Below are positions 23,002 to 32,104 of a stretch of DNA of 34,750 nucleotides, in pieces. Both the position numbers and the translations under genes were made by a program. Where the stretch lies: the NCBI GenBank assembly GCA_013003535.1, contig JABDIY010000164.1, positions 1 to 34,750 of the forward strand, read 5' to 3'. The notes under the pieces were generated by a model. The model saw only the letters and a list, made by a program, of their open reading frames with translations. It did no database searches and was not told where the DNA came from. The first letter of the stretch is position 1. The number at the start of each line of letters is the position of its first letter. Source of the DNA: Acidimicrobiales bacterium (GTDB taxonomy: Bacteria > Actinomycetota > Acidimicrobiia > Acidimicrobiales > SZUA-35).

Positions 23002-24891
23002 GTGACCTTGATTCCGGAGTCTGATCGGTGGATGTTCAACGAAGGCAGCCATGTTCGGCTGTACGAGGTGCTTGGTTGTCAACCCTTGACAGCGTGGTCT
23101 GATCCCGGCCGCCGGTTCGCCGTGTGGGCCCCGTCCGCCCGATCCGTTGCCGTGTCCGGAGACTTCACCCAATGGGATGGAGCCGCGTCACTGCAATTGG
23201 AGCCGCAGGCATCCAGCGGCATCTGGGCGGGTGTTGTGCCAAACGCCAAAGTTGGGGACCGCTACAAGTTTCGCATCGAGACCGAACAGGGGTTTGTTGT
23301 GGAGCGGGCCGATCCACTCGCGTTCGCCGCCGAACTGCCGCCCCACACCGCTTCGGTCGTCACGGACCTGTCCTATGACTGGAGCGACGCTGCCTGGATG
23401 AAGGATCGCTCGGTCACCCAGCGATTCGACAAACCCATTTCGATCTACGAGATGCATGCCGGGTCGTGGCGACACGCCGAGGCCTACCGCAGCCTCACCT
23501 GGTCTGAACTGGCCGAACCCCTGTCGGATTACCTCACCGAGACCGGTTTCACCCACGTGGAACTGCTGCCCATCATGGAGTATCCGTTCTACGGCAGCTG
23601 GGGATACCAAACCACCGGGTTCTACGCCCCAACGGCTCGGTTCGGCCTTCCAACCGACTTCATGGGCTTCGTCGACGCACTGCATCAACGCGGTATCGGC
23701 GTGATTCTGGATTGGGTGCCGAGCCATTTTCCATCCGATGATTTCGCGCTTGGTCGCTTTGACGGCACGCCGCTCTATGAGCACGGCAACCCCATGGAGG
23801 GGTGGCACCCGGATTGGAAGAGCTACGTATTCAACTACGGTCGACACGAGGTTCGCTCGTTTCTCACCTCCAGTGCCCACATGTGGATGGACCGGTATCA
23901 CGTAGACGGGATTCGGGTCGACGCGGTGGCCTCCATGCTCTACCGCGATTACTCCCGAGAAGAGGGGGAGTGGATCCCCAACGTCCATGGCGGCCGAGAG
24001 AACCTCGAAGCCATCGGATTCCTCCAGCAGTTGAATCAGAGCCTTGGTGAGAGGTTCCCCGATGCGATCACGGTGGCCGAGGAAAGCACCGCTTTTCCCG
24101 GTGTCACCCGACCAGTGTCCAGCGGAGGTCTCGGCTTCGATTACAAGTGGGACATGGGGTGGATGCACGACACGCTCCAGTATCTCGAACGAGATCCGAT
24201 CCACCGGCGGTACCACCACAACGAGATCACTTTCCGCTCCATGTACGCCTTCAGCGAGCATTATGTGCTGGGTCTGTCACACGACGAGGTCACGCATGGG
24301 AAAGGTTCGCTGGTCGCCAAGATGCCCGGCGATCCCTGGCAGCAATTTGCCAACTTGCGTCTGCTGTATGGCAATCAATGGATGAATCCCGGCAAGAAGC
24401 TGCTGTTCATGGGTCAAGAATTTGGCCAGGGTCCAGAATGGAATCACGATCACCCCGTGGCTTGGAGCCAACTGGAGCTCCCTGAACACTCGGGGATCCA
24501 GAAGTGGGTAGCCGCGCTGAACCAGTTGTACGCCTCTGAAGCTGCGCTTCACGCAACCGACACCCTTGCTGAGGGATTTAGCTGGGTGGTCTTGGATGAT
24601 GGCGAGAACAGCGTTCTGGCGTGGTTGCGAGAGGCCGACGGCGAACGCCCAGTTCTGTGTGTGCTCAATCTCACCCCGATTCCCCGAGAGGGGTACCGCT
24701 TGGGAGTTCCGCAGGCGGGCACTTGGGAATTGCTTGCGAACTCCGACGCAGAGATTTTCGGCGGAACCGGCGCCCTAGCCGAGGCCCGCTGGGAGGCCGA
24801 TGGCCACGGAGCCCACGGTCGCGCTCAGAGCTTGGTCATTGATATCCCCCCACTCGGAGCTGTCGCTCTCGCTCCGGTCAAAACCACGTAG
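23002..24891 (+). CDS. glgB: 1,4-alpha-glucan branching enzyme
   Basis: GlgB makes alpha-1,6 branches in glycogen. An N-terminal CBM48 domain (FAVWAPSARSVAVSGDFTQW) precedes a GH13 barrel. Visible motifs are EMHAGSWR, GYQTTGFYAPTARFG, LDWVPSHFP, and the catalytic residues Asp307 (DGIRVDAV), Glu360 (AEEST) and Asp428 (LSHDEV). FMGQEFGQGPEWNHD and a C-terminal all-beta domain follow. The protein has 629 aa, shorter than the 728 of E. coli GlgB, as expected for forms with a single N-terminal module. The start is GTG 23002, 78 bp from the divergent pseudo-receiver gene. No other glycogen gene is in the window. Confidence 0.94.
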   Translation: MTLIPESDRWMFNEGSHVRLYEVLGCQPLTAWSDPGRRFAVWAPSARSVAVSGDFTQWDGAASLQLEPQASSGIWAGVVPNAKVGDRYKFRIETEQGFVVERADPLAFAAELPPHTASVVTDLSYDWSDAAWMKDRSVTQRFDKPISIYEMHAGSWRHAEAYRSLTWSELAEPLSDYLTETGFTHVELLPIMEYPFYGSWGYQTTGFYAPTARFGLPTDFMGFVDALHQRGIGVILDWVPSHFPSDDFALGRFDGTPLYEHGNPMEGWHPDWKSYVFNYGRHEVRSFLTSSAHMWMDRYHVDGIRVDAVASMLYRDYSREEGEWIPNVHGGRENLEAIGFLQQLNQSLGERFPDAITVAEESTAFPGVTRPVSSGGLGFDYKWDMGWMHDTLQYLERDPIHRRYHHNEITFRSMYAFSEHYVLGLSHDEVTHGKGSLVAKMPGDPWQQFANLRLLYGNQWMNPGKKLLFMGQEFGQGPEWNHDHPVAWSQLELPEHSGIQKWVAALNQLYASEAALHATDTLAEGFSWVVLDDGENSVLAWLREADGERPVLCVLNLTPIPREGYRLGVPQAGTWELLANSDAEIFGGTGALAEARWEADGHGAHGRAQSLVIDIPPLGAVALAPVKTT

Positions 24892-24972
24892 TCCCCCTTC
24901 ACTCCACAGCCTGAGCCCGGAGGCCGTTGCGTGAACTGGCGTACGAGGGACGATGCGTGTATCACTGGAGCC

Positions 24973-25764
24973 ATGGCGAAGGCGAAGAAACTCAGCAGAC
25001 AGCGGTACGAAAAAGAACTGGACCGGCTGCAGTTCGAGTTGGTGAAGATGCATGAATGGATCCGCCAAGAGGGTTTGAAAGTGGTCGTCGTGTTCGAAGG
25101 CCGCGATGCGGCCGGCAAAGGCGGAACGATCAAGCGCATCGCTGAGCCTCTCAACCCCCGCGTGGTACGGATCGTTGCACTCCCGGCTCCGACCGAACGC
25201 GAACAGACCCAGTGGTATTTCCAGCGGTACGTGTCTCAGCTGCCGGCGGCCGGGGAGATGGTGATCTTCGATCGCAGCTGGTACAACCGGGCTGGCGTGG
25301 AGAAGGTGATGGGGTTCTGTACCGAGGCGGAATACAGGGAGTTCCTTCGGTCGGCCCCAGAGTTCGAGCGAATGCTGGTCCGGTCCGGGATCGTGCTGAT
25401 CAAGTACTGGTTTTCGGTTAGCGACGAGGAGCAGGAACGCCGCTTCCGGCGTCGACTCACCGATCCAACCAAGCGATGGAAGTTCTCACCGATGGATCTG
25501 GAATCGCGGAATCGCTGGGTGGAGTACAGCAAGGCGAAGGATGCGATGTTCGCCAGCACCGACATAAAACAGGCGCCGTGGTGGGTGGTGGAATCGGACA
25601 ACAAGAAGGTCGCCCGTTTGAATTGCATCAGCCACCTGCTCACCCAAATCCCCTATGAGGACATTGAGCATCCCGAGATCACGTTGCCACCGGTCGGTAG
25701 GGAGGCTGGATATGTTCGTCCCCCTATCACCGACCAGACCTTCGTGCCGCCCATCTTCGAGTAG
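24973..25764 (+). CDS. ppk2: Polyphosphate kinase 2 family protein
   Basis: PPK2 enzymes move phosphate between polyphosphate and nucleotides, usually favouring nucleotide phosphorylation. Walker A is GRDAAGKGG (residues 43-51) and the Walker B region is VIFDRSWYNRAG with Asp100. Further family motifs are YFQRYVSQLPAAGE, RSGIVLIKYWFSVS and KRWKFSPMDLESRNRWVEY. ATG 24973 gives 263 aa, typical of single-domain PPK2; an in-frame GTG at 24931 would add 14 residues without homology. It lies 81 bp downstream of glgB on the same strand, so carbon and phosphate storage genes sit together. Confidence 0.93.
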   Translation: MAKAKKLSRQRYEKELDRLQFELVKMHEWIRQEGLKVVVVFEGRDAAGKGGTIKRIAEPLNPRVVRIVALPAPTEREQTQWYFQRYVSQLPAAGEMVIFDRSWYNRAGVEKVMGFCTEAEYREFLRSAPEFERMLVRSGIVLIKYWFSVSDEEQERRFRRRLTDPTKRWKFSPMDLESRNRWVEYSKAKDAMFASTDIKQAPWWVVESDNKKVARLNCISHLLTQIPYEDIEHPEITLPPVGREAGYVRPPITDQTFVPPIFE

Positions 25765-25802
25765 GCGCTATCTGTCAGTAGACGGTTGACGACCGGTTGA
25801 CG

Positions 25803-26834
25803 CTACTTGCCGTTGTAGAGGTTGTTGTTCACGAATTCGTCGTTGGCGGCAACCCACCGTACGACGCTGCCTCGGTTGAGCTGGCCGCTGTCCAGGAGAC
25901 CGAGCCAGTAGTTGAAGCCTTTGGCGTCGGGCTGGCGACCTAGAACGTTCTGGTAAAGGATTTCGAGGTAGCGGCGATTGTCCACGCTGCCGTAGGTGTT
26001 GATGAACTCGTCGCTGACGGCGAATTGGCCGCTGATCGCATCGATCGAGTAGCCGTGAGCGTTGACACCGATCCAGTAGTTGGCGCCGTTGATTCCGGCC
26101 TCGCGATCGAAGAATGCCAGATACAGCCGCAATACGTCCGCCTGCTTGGTGGTGAAGTCGCTGCGGGTGATCAGGGCTTCGATGGTGTCGGCCGGCGTGT
26201 AGGCGCCGATGGGACCGTTCTGGGGGACAGGAGTAGAATCTTGGCAGTTGTAATCGTTGTCGGTGAAGAAGGAGTCAGGCTGGGGTTGTTTCGGCGTGAG
26301 GTTCTGTGAGATTGCGCCATCGGAATTGCTGATCCAGGCGATCGCCCATGATGTGTGCCCGATGCAGTAGACGCCGACCGAGGCTTGATTGGCGTTGACG
26401 GCGAGCATGATTTGGCGATGTCCGTCGGATTCATTCCACTGGTTCACCAATGCGTTGGTGCTGCCGCCCGAAACACTGGAATAGCGGGCGGCCAGGATTT
26501 CGGCCTCCACGAAACCTTGGTTGCATGAGGCCGGATAGTGGGCTAAACGAGCGCTAGCGGCGTTTTCACTTGCAATGCACTCGAGGTAGCCCTGGTAGTC
26601 ACCCCAGTCTTTTTTGGCCAGTGGGGCCAGACCGTAGATGTCGGAGCGGAGTCGGTTGATCGTGTCCAGCATTTCGGGTTCGGCATCATGGGCCCGGGCG
26701 ACGTTACCAGTGAAGAAACCTGATGCGCCCGCAGGGGATACGCCCATAACTGTTGATCCGAGCGCCACCAAGATTGCCAAAACAGCGGCGAGTGTGGTGT
26801 TGGAAATGGCAGCAAACGGGGATCGGAGCGTCAC
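25803..26834 (-). CDS. Secreted CAP/SCP-domain protein with C-terminal DUF4214 domain
   Basis: The N-terminus is a Sec signal peptide: a short basic start, a hydrophobic core (TTLAAVLAILVALG), and a likely cleavage after AGA near residue 38. Residues about 50-190 resemble a CAP (cysteine-rich secretory protein/PR-1) domain: MLDTINRLRSD, ENAASARLAHY, NQWNESDGHRQIML and a late SWAIAWIS. From about 215 two DUF4214-like units follow, with LYLAFFDREAGINGANYW and LYQNVLGRQPDAKGFNYW. DUF4214 domains are found in surface and secreted proteins of marine bacteria; their role here is unknown. It is convergent with ppk2, 38 bp away. It is probably transcribed alone. Confidence 0.85.
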   Translation of the reverse strand: MTLRSPFAAISNTTLAAVLAILVALGSTVMGVSPAGASGFFTGNVARAHDAEPEMLDTINRLRSDIYGLAPLAKKDWGDYQGYLECIASENAASARLAHYPASCNQGFVEAEILAARYSSVSGGSTNALVNQWNESDGHRQIMLAVNANQASVGVYCIGHTSWAIAWISNSDGAISQNLTPKQPQPDSFFTDNDYNCQDSTPVPQNGPIGAYTPADTIEALITRSDFTTKQADVLRLYLAFFDREAGINGANYWIGVNAHGYSIDAISGQFAVSDEFINTYGSVDNRRYLEILYQNVLGRQPDAKGFNYWLGLLDSGQLNRGSVVRWVAANDEFVNNNLYNGK

Positions 26835-26895
26835 AGATTGTTCTTCGGCAGGTCAACCGGCCCTTCCGTATAGGGCATTTTACCTAGTCCCAGGG

Positions 26896-28929
26896 TCATG
26901 CAGGCTCATGGTTCTCGGTGCTGGTTGGAGCGCTGGTAATCCAGACCAGGTTGTCATGGAAGACCGCGCCATTTCCGGTGTCGGAATCCTCTTCCCGGAC
27001 GGTTGCGTTTACGAGCTGGGGTCCCCACCCTTTGGAAATCGAAGCAACACCGGCCCTGGCGATCACGTCATCCACGATCAACTGTGCAGTGAAGCTCCCT
27101 CGATTATTTCCAACAGAGACTCGCTGACCGGACGCCAATCGGTCCCGAGCGGCGTCGGAGGAGGAGATGATGACCGGTGGTTCGTTCGTTCGATCCAATG
27201 TCTTCGCTGTTTGTGAGAACACCGTATTGATGTGCCAATCGCTCCCATTGGCCACAAGTTCATACCCCCCTGTCCCGTCTGTGGGTTCCTTGAGACCCCG
27301 CCATTCCGGCAGTCGGCTCAGCCCGTCACGCTCTGCTCGGTCGCTGGCGAAGGTGAAGGTTCGAATCGGCGGCGGCTCCGGCAGTCGTAGCCAGCCGGTT
27401 TTGCGTAGAGCGTCAAATGTGAGTCCGGCGCTTCGGAATTCATCGGTCTCCATCAGGGCCCGGGCGTAGTCCTCTTCGGTCGCTTGCAGTGCGGGGTCGG
27501 CGAAGGCTGAATCATGGCGGGTCAATGCGATAGCGAGACGCCGATAGATCTCGGTGTGAGACAAGGCTTCCCCTGCTGGTTCTACAGCTTTTTCGTTCCA
27601 GTGGAGGTAGTAGTGGCTGAAACTGTCGTTCATCTCGTGCTGCTCATGCTGCATCGATGAGGGCAGGATGTAGTCCGCAAACGCCGTGGTGGGGGTGGGA
27701 AAAAGTTCGATGGCCACAGTGAGGAGATCGTTCCGAGCCAGTGCCCGCTGAACGCCGGTGGAGTCCGGGTTGGACACTACGGGATTTGCCCCGCTGATGA
27801 TGATGGCTTCAACCGGTGGGTCGGCGTTCTCCAAAACGTCCACCAGGTTGGTCATGGCAAATCGGCGGGTAGGGCCAGGGGCTAATGTGCGCATCGCGGC
27901 GGCTTCATGGTTGGTGGCATAGGCCGGCGAGGTGCTGTACACCAGACCGCCCCCCCGGTGCTGATAGGAGCCGAGCATGCCCGTTAGGCAGCTCACCGAA
28001 CGGGCGGCTTGGCCGCCGTGGGCATGGCGTTGCATACCTTGACCGAGTTTGATCGCAAGGGGCCGCCGTGATGAGACGATCAGATCGGCGACGGTGTGCA
28101 GTTGTTCCACCGCGAGGCCGCAGACCTTGGCGCCGCGTTCGGCGGGCCAGTGGTTGAGAAGCTCGGAGAACTCTTCCCAGCCTTCGGTGTTGTGTTGGAG
28201 CCATTGCTCGTCTTGTCCGCCCCGGTCTCGAACCAGACGGCACAGCGCAAGCGCCAGAGCGCCGTCGGTTCCCGGTCGAAGTTGTAAATGATGATCTGAT
28301 CTCTGGGCCGTTCGCGTGCCAACCGGATCGACTGAGATGATGATGGAGTTGTTCGCTCGCGCCTTTTCGATGAAGGGCCATAGGTGCTGATTCGTGACAA
28401 GCACGTTGGCACCCCAGAGCATGATCACGCCAGCGTGAACGATCTGTTCCGGGTCCATGCCATTGGCAGGACCTTGGCTGTAGCTCAGGCCAACATGTCC
28501 GCTCACCGAACAGATCGAGATCGAGTGTTGGCTGGCCCCCAACAGGTTCATGAGCCGAACCCCCGCAGGTAGCCCGGCTCCTTGGATGAAGCCAACGTTG
28601 CCCGTACCGGTGAACGGCCAGATGGCTTCACCCCCACACCGATCGCGTACCTCGATGAGCCGAGCGGCGATGTCGGAAAGAGCGTGTTCCCAAGTGACCC
28701 GCTCGAACTCGCCGGCGCCTTTGGGCCCCACTCGTTTCAGCGGATGCAGGATGCGAAACGGGTCGGCGGCATAGTCCAGCCAGGGGTTCACTTTCTTACA
28801 CAACCCGCCGTCGGTGAACGGATGATCGGGATTACCGCGCAGCTTCACCGCTTTCCCGGCATCAACCGTAACAACCCAACTGCAGCCGTCGGGGCAATCC
28901 AGCGGGCAGGCGCCGATCACTTCGTGCAT
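26896..28929 (-). CDS. Second molybdopterin oxidoreductase, DMSO reductase superfamily
   Basis: The 677-aa protein begins with a 4Fe-4S motif, Cys8, Cys12, Cys16 and Cys44 (ACPLDCPDGC, GLCKK). Later motifs include LWGANVLVTNQHLWPF, ISGANPVVSNPDSTG and the C-terminal dinucleotide-binding domain with RLASGQRVSVGNNRG. It has no Tat signal, so it should be cytoplasmic. The residue that ligates molybdenum cannot be named safely; the region is SISICSVSGHVG. It belongs to a different subgroup from the enzyme at 16572-18833, judging by the Cys spacing (C-x3-C-x3-C instead of C-x2-C-x3-C) and weak likeness elsewhere. It lies 56 bp downstream of the amidotransferase pair on the same strand, so co-transcription is possible. 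Substrate unknown. Confidence 0.88.
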   Translation of the reverse strand: MHEVIGACPLDCPDGCSWVVTVDAGKAVKLRGNPDHPFTDGGLCKKVNPWLDYAADPFRILHPLKRVGPKGAGEFERVTWEHALSDIAARLIEVRDRCGGEAIWPFTGTGNVGFIQGAGLPAGVRLMNLLGASQHSISICSVSGHVGLSYSQGPANGMDPEQIVHAGVIMLWGANVLVTNQHLWPFIEKARANNSIIISVDPVGTRTAQRSDHHLQLRPGTDGALALALCRLVRDRGGQDEQWLQHNTEGWEEFSELLNHWPAERGAKVCGLAVEQLHTVADLIVSSRRPLAIKLGQGMQRHAHGGQAARSVSCLTGMLGSYQHRGGGLVYSTSPAYATNHEAAAMRTLAPGPTRRFAMTNLVDVLENADPPVEAIIISGANPVVSNPDSTGVQRALARNDLLTVAIELFPTPTTAFADYILPSSMQHEQHEMNDSFSHYYLHWNEKAVEPAGEALSHTEIYRRLAIALTRHDSAFADPALQATEEDYARALMETDEFRSAGLTFDALRKTGWLRLPEPPPIRTFTFASDRAERDGLSRLPEWRGLKEPTDGTGGYELVANGSDWHINTVFSQTAKTLDRTNEPPVIISSSDAARDRLASGQRVSVGNNRGSFTAQLIVDDVIARAGVASISKGWGPQLVNATVREEDSDTGNGAVFHDNLVWITSAPTSTENHEPA

Positions 28930-28985
28930 GTATCAAGTGTGCCGTACGGGTCCGTCGTTCGGGGTACCTGATGAGGCTGCAAAAA

Positions 28986-29714
28986 CTAGTGGTGGGTTAG
29001 GCGCTCGGTTCGGTACGTTCGGGCCTGATCTACGAGCCACCCGAAGAGCGGGTCGTGATCCCGAGAATCGAGCATTTCGGGGTGCCACTGAACAGCCAAC
29101 ACGGGGAGTGTCTGATGCTCCAACCCCTCTACAACGCCATCGCTGTAGGCGGTTGCAACGAGGTCTTTGCCGAGGCGATCGACGGTTTGATGGTGGAGCG
29201 AATTCACCATGAGCTGGGTTCCATAAAGCTGGGCCAGCGACGAGTCGGGAGCAATTGAAATGGAGTGGGCCAGAGCCGCTGACGAAATGTCGTAGCGGGC
29301 GTGTTCTGGCACATTTTGGTGGAGTGAGCCCCCCGCTGACACATTGATCAGCTGAAGTCCCCGGCAGATCCCCAGCACTGGCACTGCCGCACGCTTTGCC
29401 GCCTCCATGAGATCCAGCTCGAATTGATCTCGAACCGGCTCCGGCGGAAAGGCGTCGGTCTCCGAGGGAGCGTCGTATCGAGAGGGGTCGATGTCTGCTC
29501 CTCCGGACAAGAGAATCCCGTCCAGATGCCCCACATAGGCTGACGGGTCAGCCTCCATGGGAAGATTGACCGGCAGGCCACCTGCGGCCAGAACCCCCCT
29601 GGCATAGTCGGCGTAGTACCAGTCGCCAGAGAGGTGCTGCAGGTTGTCGGCGGTGCCGATGACTTTCGCGGCCAGCTTGCGACGACCGGTGAGACCGATG
29701 AGGGGACGGGTCAT
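28986..29714 (-). CDS. Gamma-glutamyl-GABA hydrolase-like peptidase C26 (PuuD-like)
   Basis: This class I glutamine-amidotransferase fold resembles PuuD, which releases GABA and glutamate from gamma-glutamyl-GABA in putrescine breakdown. It has the start PLIGLTGRRK, the SGGADIDPSRY loop typical of the family, the nucleophile Cys117 in GICRG, and His211 and Glu213 in QWHPE. The chosen ATG 29714 overlaps the upstream gene's stop by four bases (ATGA). A longer frame starting at 29777 would lie inside that gene. The length is 242 aa. No other puu gene is visible, so the substrate may be another gamma-glutamyl compound. Confidence 0.88.
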   Translation of the reverse strand: MTRPLIGLTGRRKLAAKVIGTADNLQHLSGDWYYADYARGVLAAGGLPVNLPMEADPSAYVGHLDGILLSGGADIDPSRYDAPSETDAFPPEPVRDQFELDLMEAAKRAAVPVLGICRGLQLINVSAGGSLHQNVPEHARYDISSAALAHSISIAPDSSLAQLYGTQLMVNSLHHQTVDRLGKDLVATAYSDGVVEGLEHQTLPVLAVQWHPEMLDSRDHDPLFGWLVDQARTYRTERLTHH

Positions 29715-30481
29715 GCCGACACTCGTGGTGAGGGCGGCGAAACGAGCGCATGGGCCCCGCTGATCTCGAGGAACCAATCAACCAATTCCTTGCATTGTTC
29801 CCGGTTGCGGGCCTCGTGAGTACGTACATCGGCAAGAACTTCGTCGGCCTCTTGTCCGTATTCTGCGAGGTAGTGTGCATCGGCACTGGCGAGCCACTCC
29901 TGAACATGAGCCACGTTGACCTCGGGGTGAAACTGGGTTCCAACCATCGAGCCGATCGTGAACAGCTGCGGGCCATTGTTGGTCTCGGCCAGAATCGTGG
30001 ACCCGGGCGGAGCGGTGAAACGATCGTGGTGCCACTCCATCCACGGGCCGGGACCGATCGGGTTGGTGACGCCGTCGACTTCGGAGAGTCTGAACCAGCC
30101 GATTTCGGTAGTCGGGGAAACCTCCACCCTCCCACCCAGGGCTTCAGCGATGAGTTGGCCGCCGAAACACACGCCGAGAACCGGTTGTCCGGCTGCGAAC
30201 GCCTGGCGAATCAAGGCGAGTTCCTCATAGACCCAGCTGCTGATTTCGTCTTTGTTGGTCAACGAGCGGACCGATCCCATGATCGCGACCACGTCGTAGT
30301 CCGCAAAGCTCGGAAAGGGCACAGCGCTGTTCGGACGCTGGTGGTCGGCTGTGACCACATGGGTCGTCACCACATACCCGCGCTCCGCCAGGCAAATGGC
30401 GATCTCACCGCCTGGCCCGTCTGCTTCGTGAGCGATGATCAATGCGGACACGTTCGCCGCGCGGTTGCGTTGTGGTTCCAT
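29711..30481 (-). CDS. Class I glutamine amidotransferase-like protein (GMP synthase-type GATase)
   Basis: The 256-aa protein is a stand-alone GATase1 domain. Its catalytic triad is visible as Cys105 (GVCFGGQLIAEALGG), His185 and Glu187 (GTQFHPEV). It has the ENG-type loop region IMGSVRSLTNKDE and an acidic/His-containing C-terminal helix region. Such proteins hydrolyse glutamine or gamma-glutamyl bonds; the partner or substrate is not clear. It is the first gene of a minus-strand set with the PuuD-like hydrolase (ATGA overlap) and probably the second molybdopterin oxidoreductase. It is divergent from the ferredoxin gene across 161 bp. Confidence 0.88.
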   Translation of the reverse strand: MEPQRNRAANVSALIIAHEADGPGGEIAICLAERGYVVTTHVVTADHQRPNSAVPFPSFADYDVVAIMGSVRSLTNKDEISSWVYEELALIRQAFAAGQPVLGVCFGGQLIAEALGGRVEVSPTTEIGWFRLSEVDGVTNPIGPGPWMEWHHDRFTAPPGSTILAETNNGPQLFTIGSMVGTQFHPEVNVAHVQEWLASADAHYLAEYGQEADEVLADVRTHEARNREQCKELVDWFLEISGAHALVSPPSPRVSA

Positions 30482-30544
30482 CGATTGTCCAATTGCTTTG
30501 CTACCAAACGATGCCCGTTTGCGAAACCGGATTCCAGGCGACCT

Positions 30545-30574
30545 TTGGCATTACTCTGGGTCCAAAGTTAGTGT
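30545..30574 (+). promoter_or_regulatory. Candidate promoter for the ferredoxin/CoA-transferase operon
   Basis: TTGGCA (30545-30550) and TAGTGT (30569-30574) are spaced by 18 bp and would start transcription about 60 bp before the ferredoxin ATG. The 161-bp region between the divergent amidotransferase and ferredoxin genes holds nothing else clear, apart from a short GGGG-AGAG-CCCC-like element near 30591-30602. This is a pattern match only. Confidence 0.35.
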
Positions 30575-30642
30575 ACTGAAGGTCTAACCAGGGGAGAGCC
30601 CCAATACGCCTTCTGACCGACAATGAGGAAACCGAAGAGCCA

Positions 30643-30840
30643 ATGGTTCAACTGGCGATCGACGCTGGTGTGTGCATCGGCGCCGGGCAATGCGAGATGG
30701 TGGAACCGGAGTCGTTCATCGTGGATGACCACACCGTGATCGCCCGACTCGTCGGGCCGTCCGAGTTGCCGAAATCTCGCGCCGAACACGTGGTGGAACG
30801 GTGCCCCAGCGGGGCGATCTCGATCGTGCGCAACGCCTGA
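30643..30840 (+). CDS. Small ferredoxin, 3Fe-4S type
   Basis: The 65-aa protein has three cluster ligands, Cys11, Cys17 and Cys54 (VCIGAGQC and ERCPSGAI), the pattern of 3Fe-4S ferredoxins that often serve cytochromes P450 in actinobacteria. The position that would be the second Cys of a 4Fe-4S site is Ala or Gly. It has the usual acidic surface and the PxSF turn. No P450 or ferredoxin reductase is in the window. The stop overlaps the start of the CoA-transferase (TGATG), so the two proteins are made together, which is not the usual partner for such a ferredoxin. Confidence 0.9.
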   Translation: MVQLAIDAGVCIGAGQCEMVEPESFIVDDHTVIARLVGPSELPKSRAEHVVERCPSGAISIVRNA

Positions 30841-31997
30841 TGCCTGCCCCCCTCGATGGTGTTCTCGTTGTGGCTTTGGAACAAGCCGTCTCCGCCCCCT
30901 TTGCCACCCGTCAGCTGGCCGACCTTGGCGCTGAGGTCCTCAAGGTCGAGCGCCCTGGTGAAGGCGAATTCGCGCGGCACTATGACACGGCCGTGGGAGG
31001 AACCTCGGCCTTCTTCGTATGGGCCAACCGCGGCAAGCAGAGCATCGAGCTGGACATCAAGAATCCCGCCGATCGGGCCACACTCGACCGCCTGATCGCC
31101 GGTGCCGACGTCTTCATCCAGAACCTGTCAACCGCGGCCGCCGGTCGGTTGGGGTTGCTGGCCGACCAGCTACGGGCAACAAATTCCAATCTGATCGCCT
31201 GCGACATTTCGGGCTATGGCCAGGGCGGACCCCGGACAGACGACAAGGCCTATGACCTCGCCATTCAGGCCGAAGCTGGTGCCATAGCACTCACCGGCAG
31301 TGCCGAGGCCGTCTCGAAGGTGGGTTTCTCGGTGGCCGACATCAGCTCGGCGATGTACGCCTTCTCTTCGATCCTTGCTGCCCTGTATCGGCGTCAAGCT
31401 ACGGGTCAGGGAGCTTCGATCGAGGTGTCGATGTTGGAGAGTCTGGCCGAATGGACCGCCGCCCCAACCTATGCCGCCGTCGGGCGGGGCACCATCCCGC
31501 AGCGGGCGGGCCATCGCCACGCCATGATCGCTCCGTATGGCATGTACGCACTCGCCGATGGCCAGATCATCATGATCGCAGTGCAGAGCAACCGGGAATT
31601 CGTTTCGTTCGCGCACAATGTGCTCGGTGATGCGGCCCTGAGTGACGACGTGAGATTCCGCAACAATGACGACCGAATCGCCAACATCACCGCTCTCGAG
31701 ACCGTGATCAACAAAACCTTCGCTTCGGTGCCGGCCGAGGAGATCCGGGATCGGCTTCGGCGTGGACGAATAACGCATAGCTCGGTTCGGGATCCGCATT
31801 CGTTGTGGCACCACGAGCAACTTCGTGCTCGCGACCGCTTCATGACCGTGACCACCCCAACAGGCGAGGCCGAGGTGTACCGGCCACCGTTCAATATCGA
31901 TGGCGTTCCTGCACCGCTCGCCACGATTCCCGCCCTCGGCGAGGACGCCACCGGTCTGGTCGCTCGTCTCCTGAAACGGGCCAAACATGATACGTGA
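30840..31997 (+). CDS. Class III (CaiB/BaiF family) CoA-transferase
   Basis: Class III CoA-transferases move CoA between an acyl-CoA and a free acid through an aspartyl intermediate. The protein shows the family start LDGVLVVALEQAVSAPFATR, followed by LADLGAEVLKVERPGEGEFAR, then NRGKQSIELDIKNP and FIQNLSTAAAGRLGL. The likely catalytic residue is Asp167 in GFSVADISSAMYAFSSI. The 385-aa length is normal. The start is ATG 30840, overlapping the ferredoxin TGA; earlier in-frame starts lie inside the ferredoxin gene. The acyl substrate cannot be predicted. Confidence 0.92.
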   Translation: MPAPLDGVLVVALEQAVSAPFATRQLADLGAEVLKVERPGEGEFARHYDTAVGGTSAFFVWANRGKQSIELDIKNPADRATLDRLIAGADVFIQNLSTAAAGRLGLLADQLRATNSNLIACDISGYGQGGPRTDDKAYDLAIQAEAGAIALTGSAEAVSKVGFSVADISSAMYAFSSILAALYRRQATGQGASIEVSMLESLAEWTAAPTYAAVGRGTIPQRAGHRHAMIAPYGMYALADGQIIMIAVQSNREFVSFAHNVLGDAALSDDVRFRNNDDRIANITALETVINKTFASVPAEEIRDRLRRGRITHSSVRDPHSLWHHEQLRARDRFMTVTTPTGEAEVYRPPFNIDGVPAPLATIPALGEDATGLVARLLKRAKHDT

Positions 31998-32104
31998 GCG
32001 GTCGCATCAGATCTCTGCTGACGGTGGCGAGACCATGCTGGCCCTGTTCAACGATCAAACACGACGGTTGAATGCAGTCTTTCACGCCCGCTGGTCGGGA
32101 ACCA

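Noticed and set aside
23188-24261. Minus-strand frame of 357 codons opposite glgB
   Set aside because: The plus strand encodes all GH13 catalytic motifs; the antisense product resembles nothing.
25783-25802. Direct repeat CGGTTGACG twice between ppk2 and the CAP-domain gene
   Set aside because: Only nine bases, with no stem or promoter pattern; likely chance.
26638-27216. Plus-strand frame of 192 codons across the gap between two minus-strand genes
   Set aside because: It covers the ends of two clear minus-strand genes and shows no domain.
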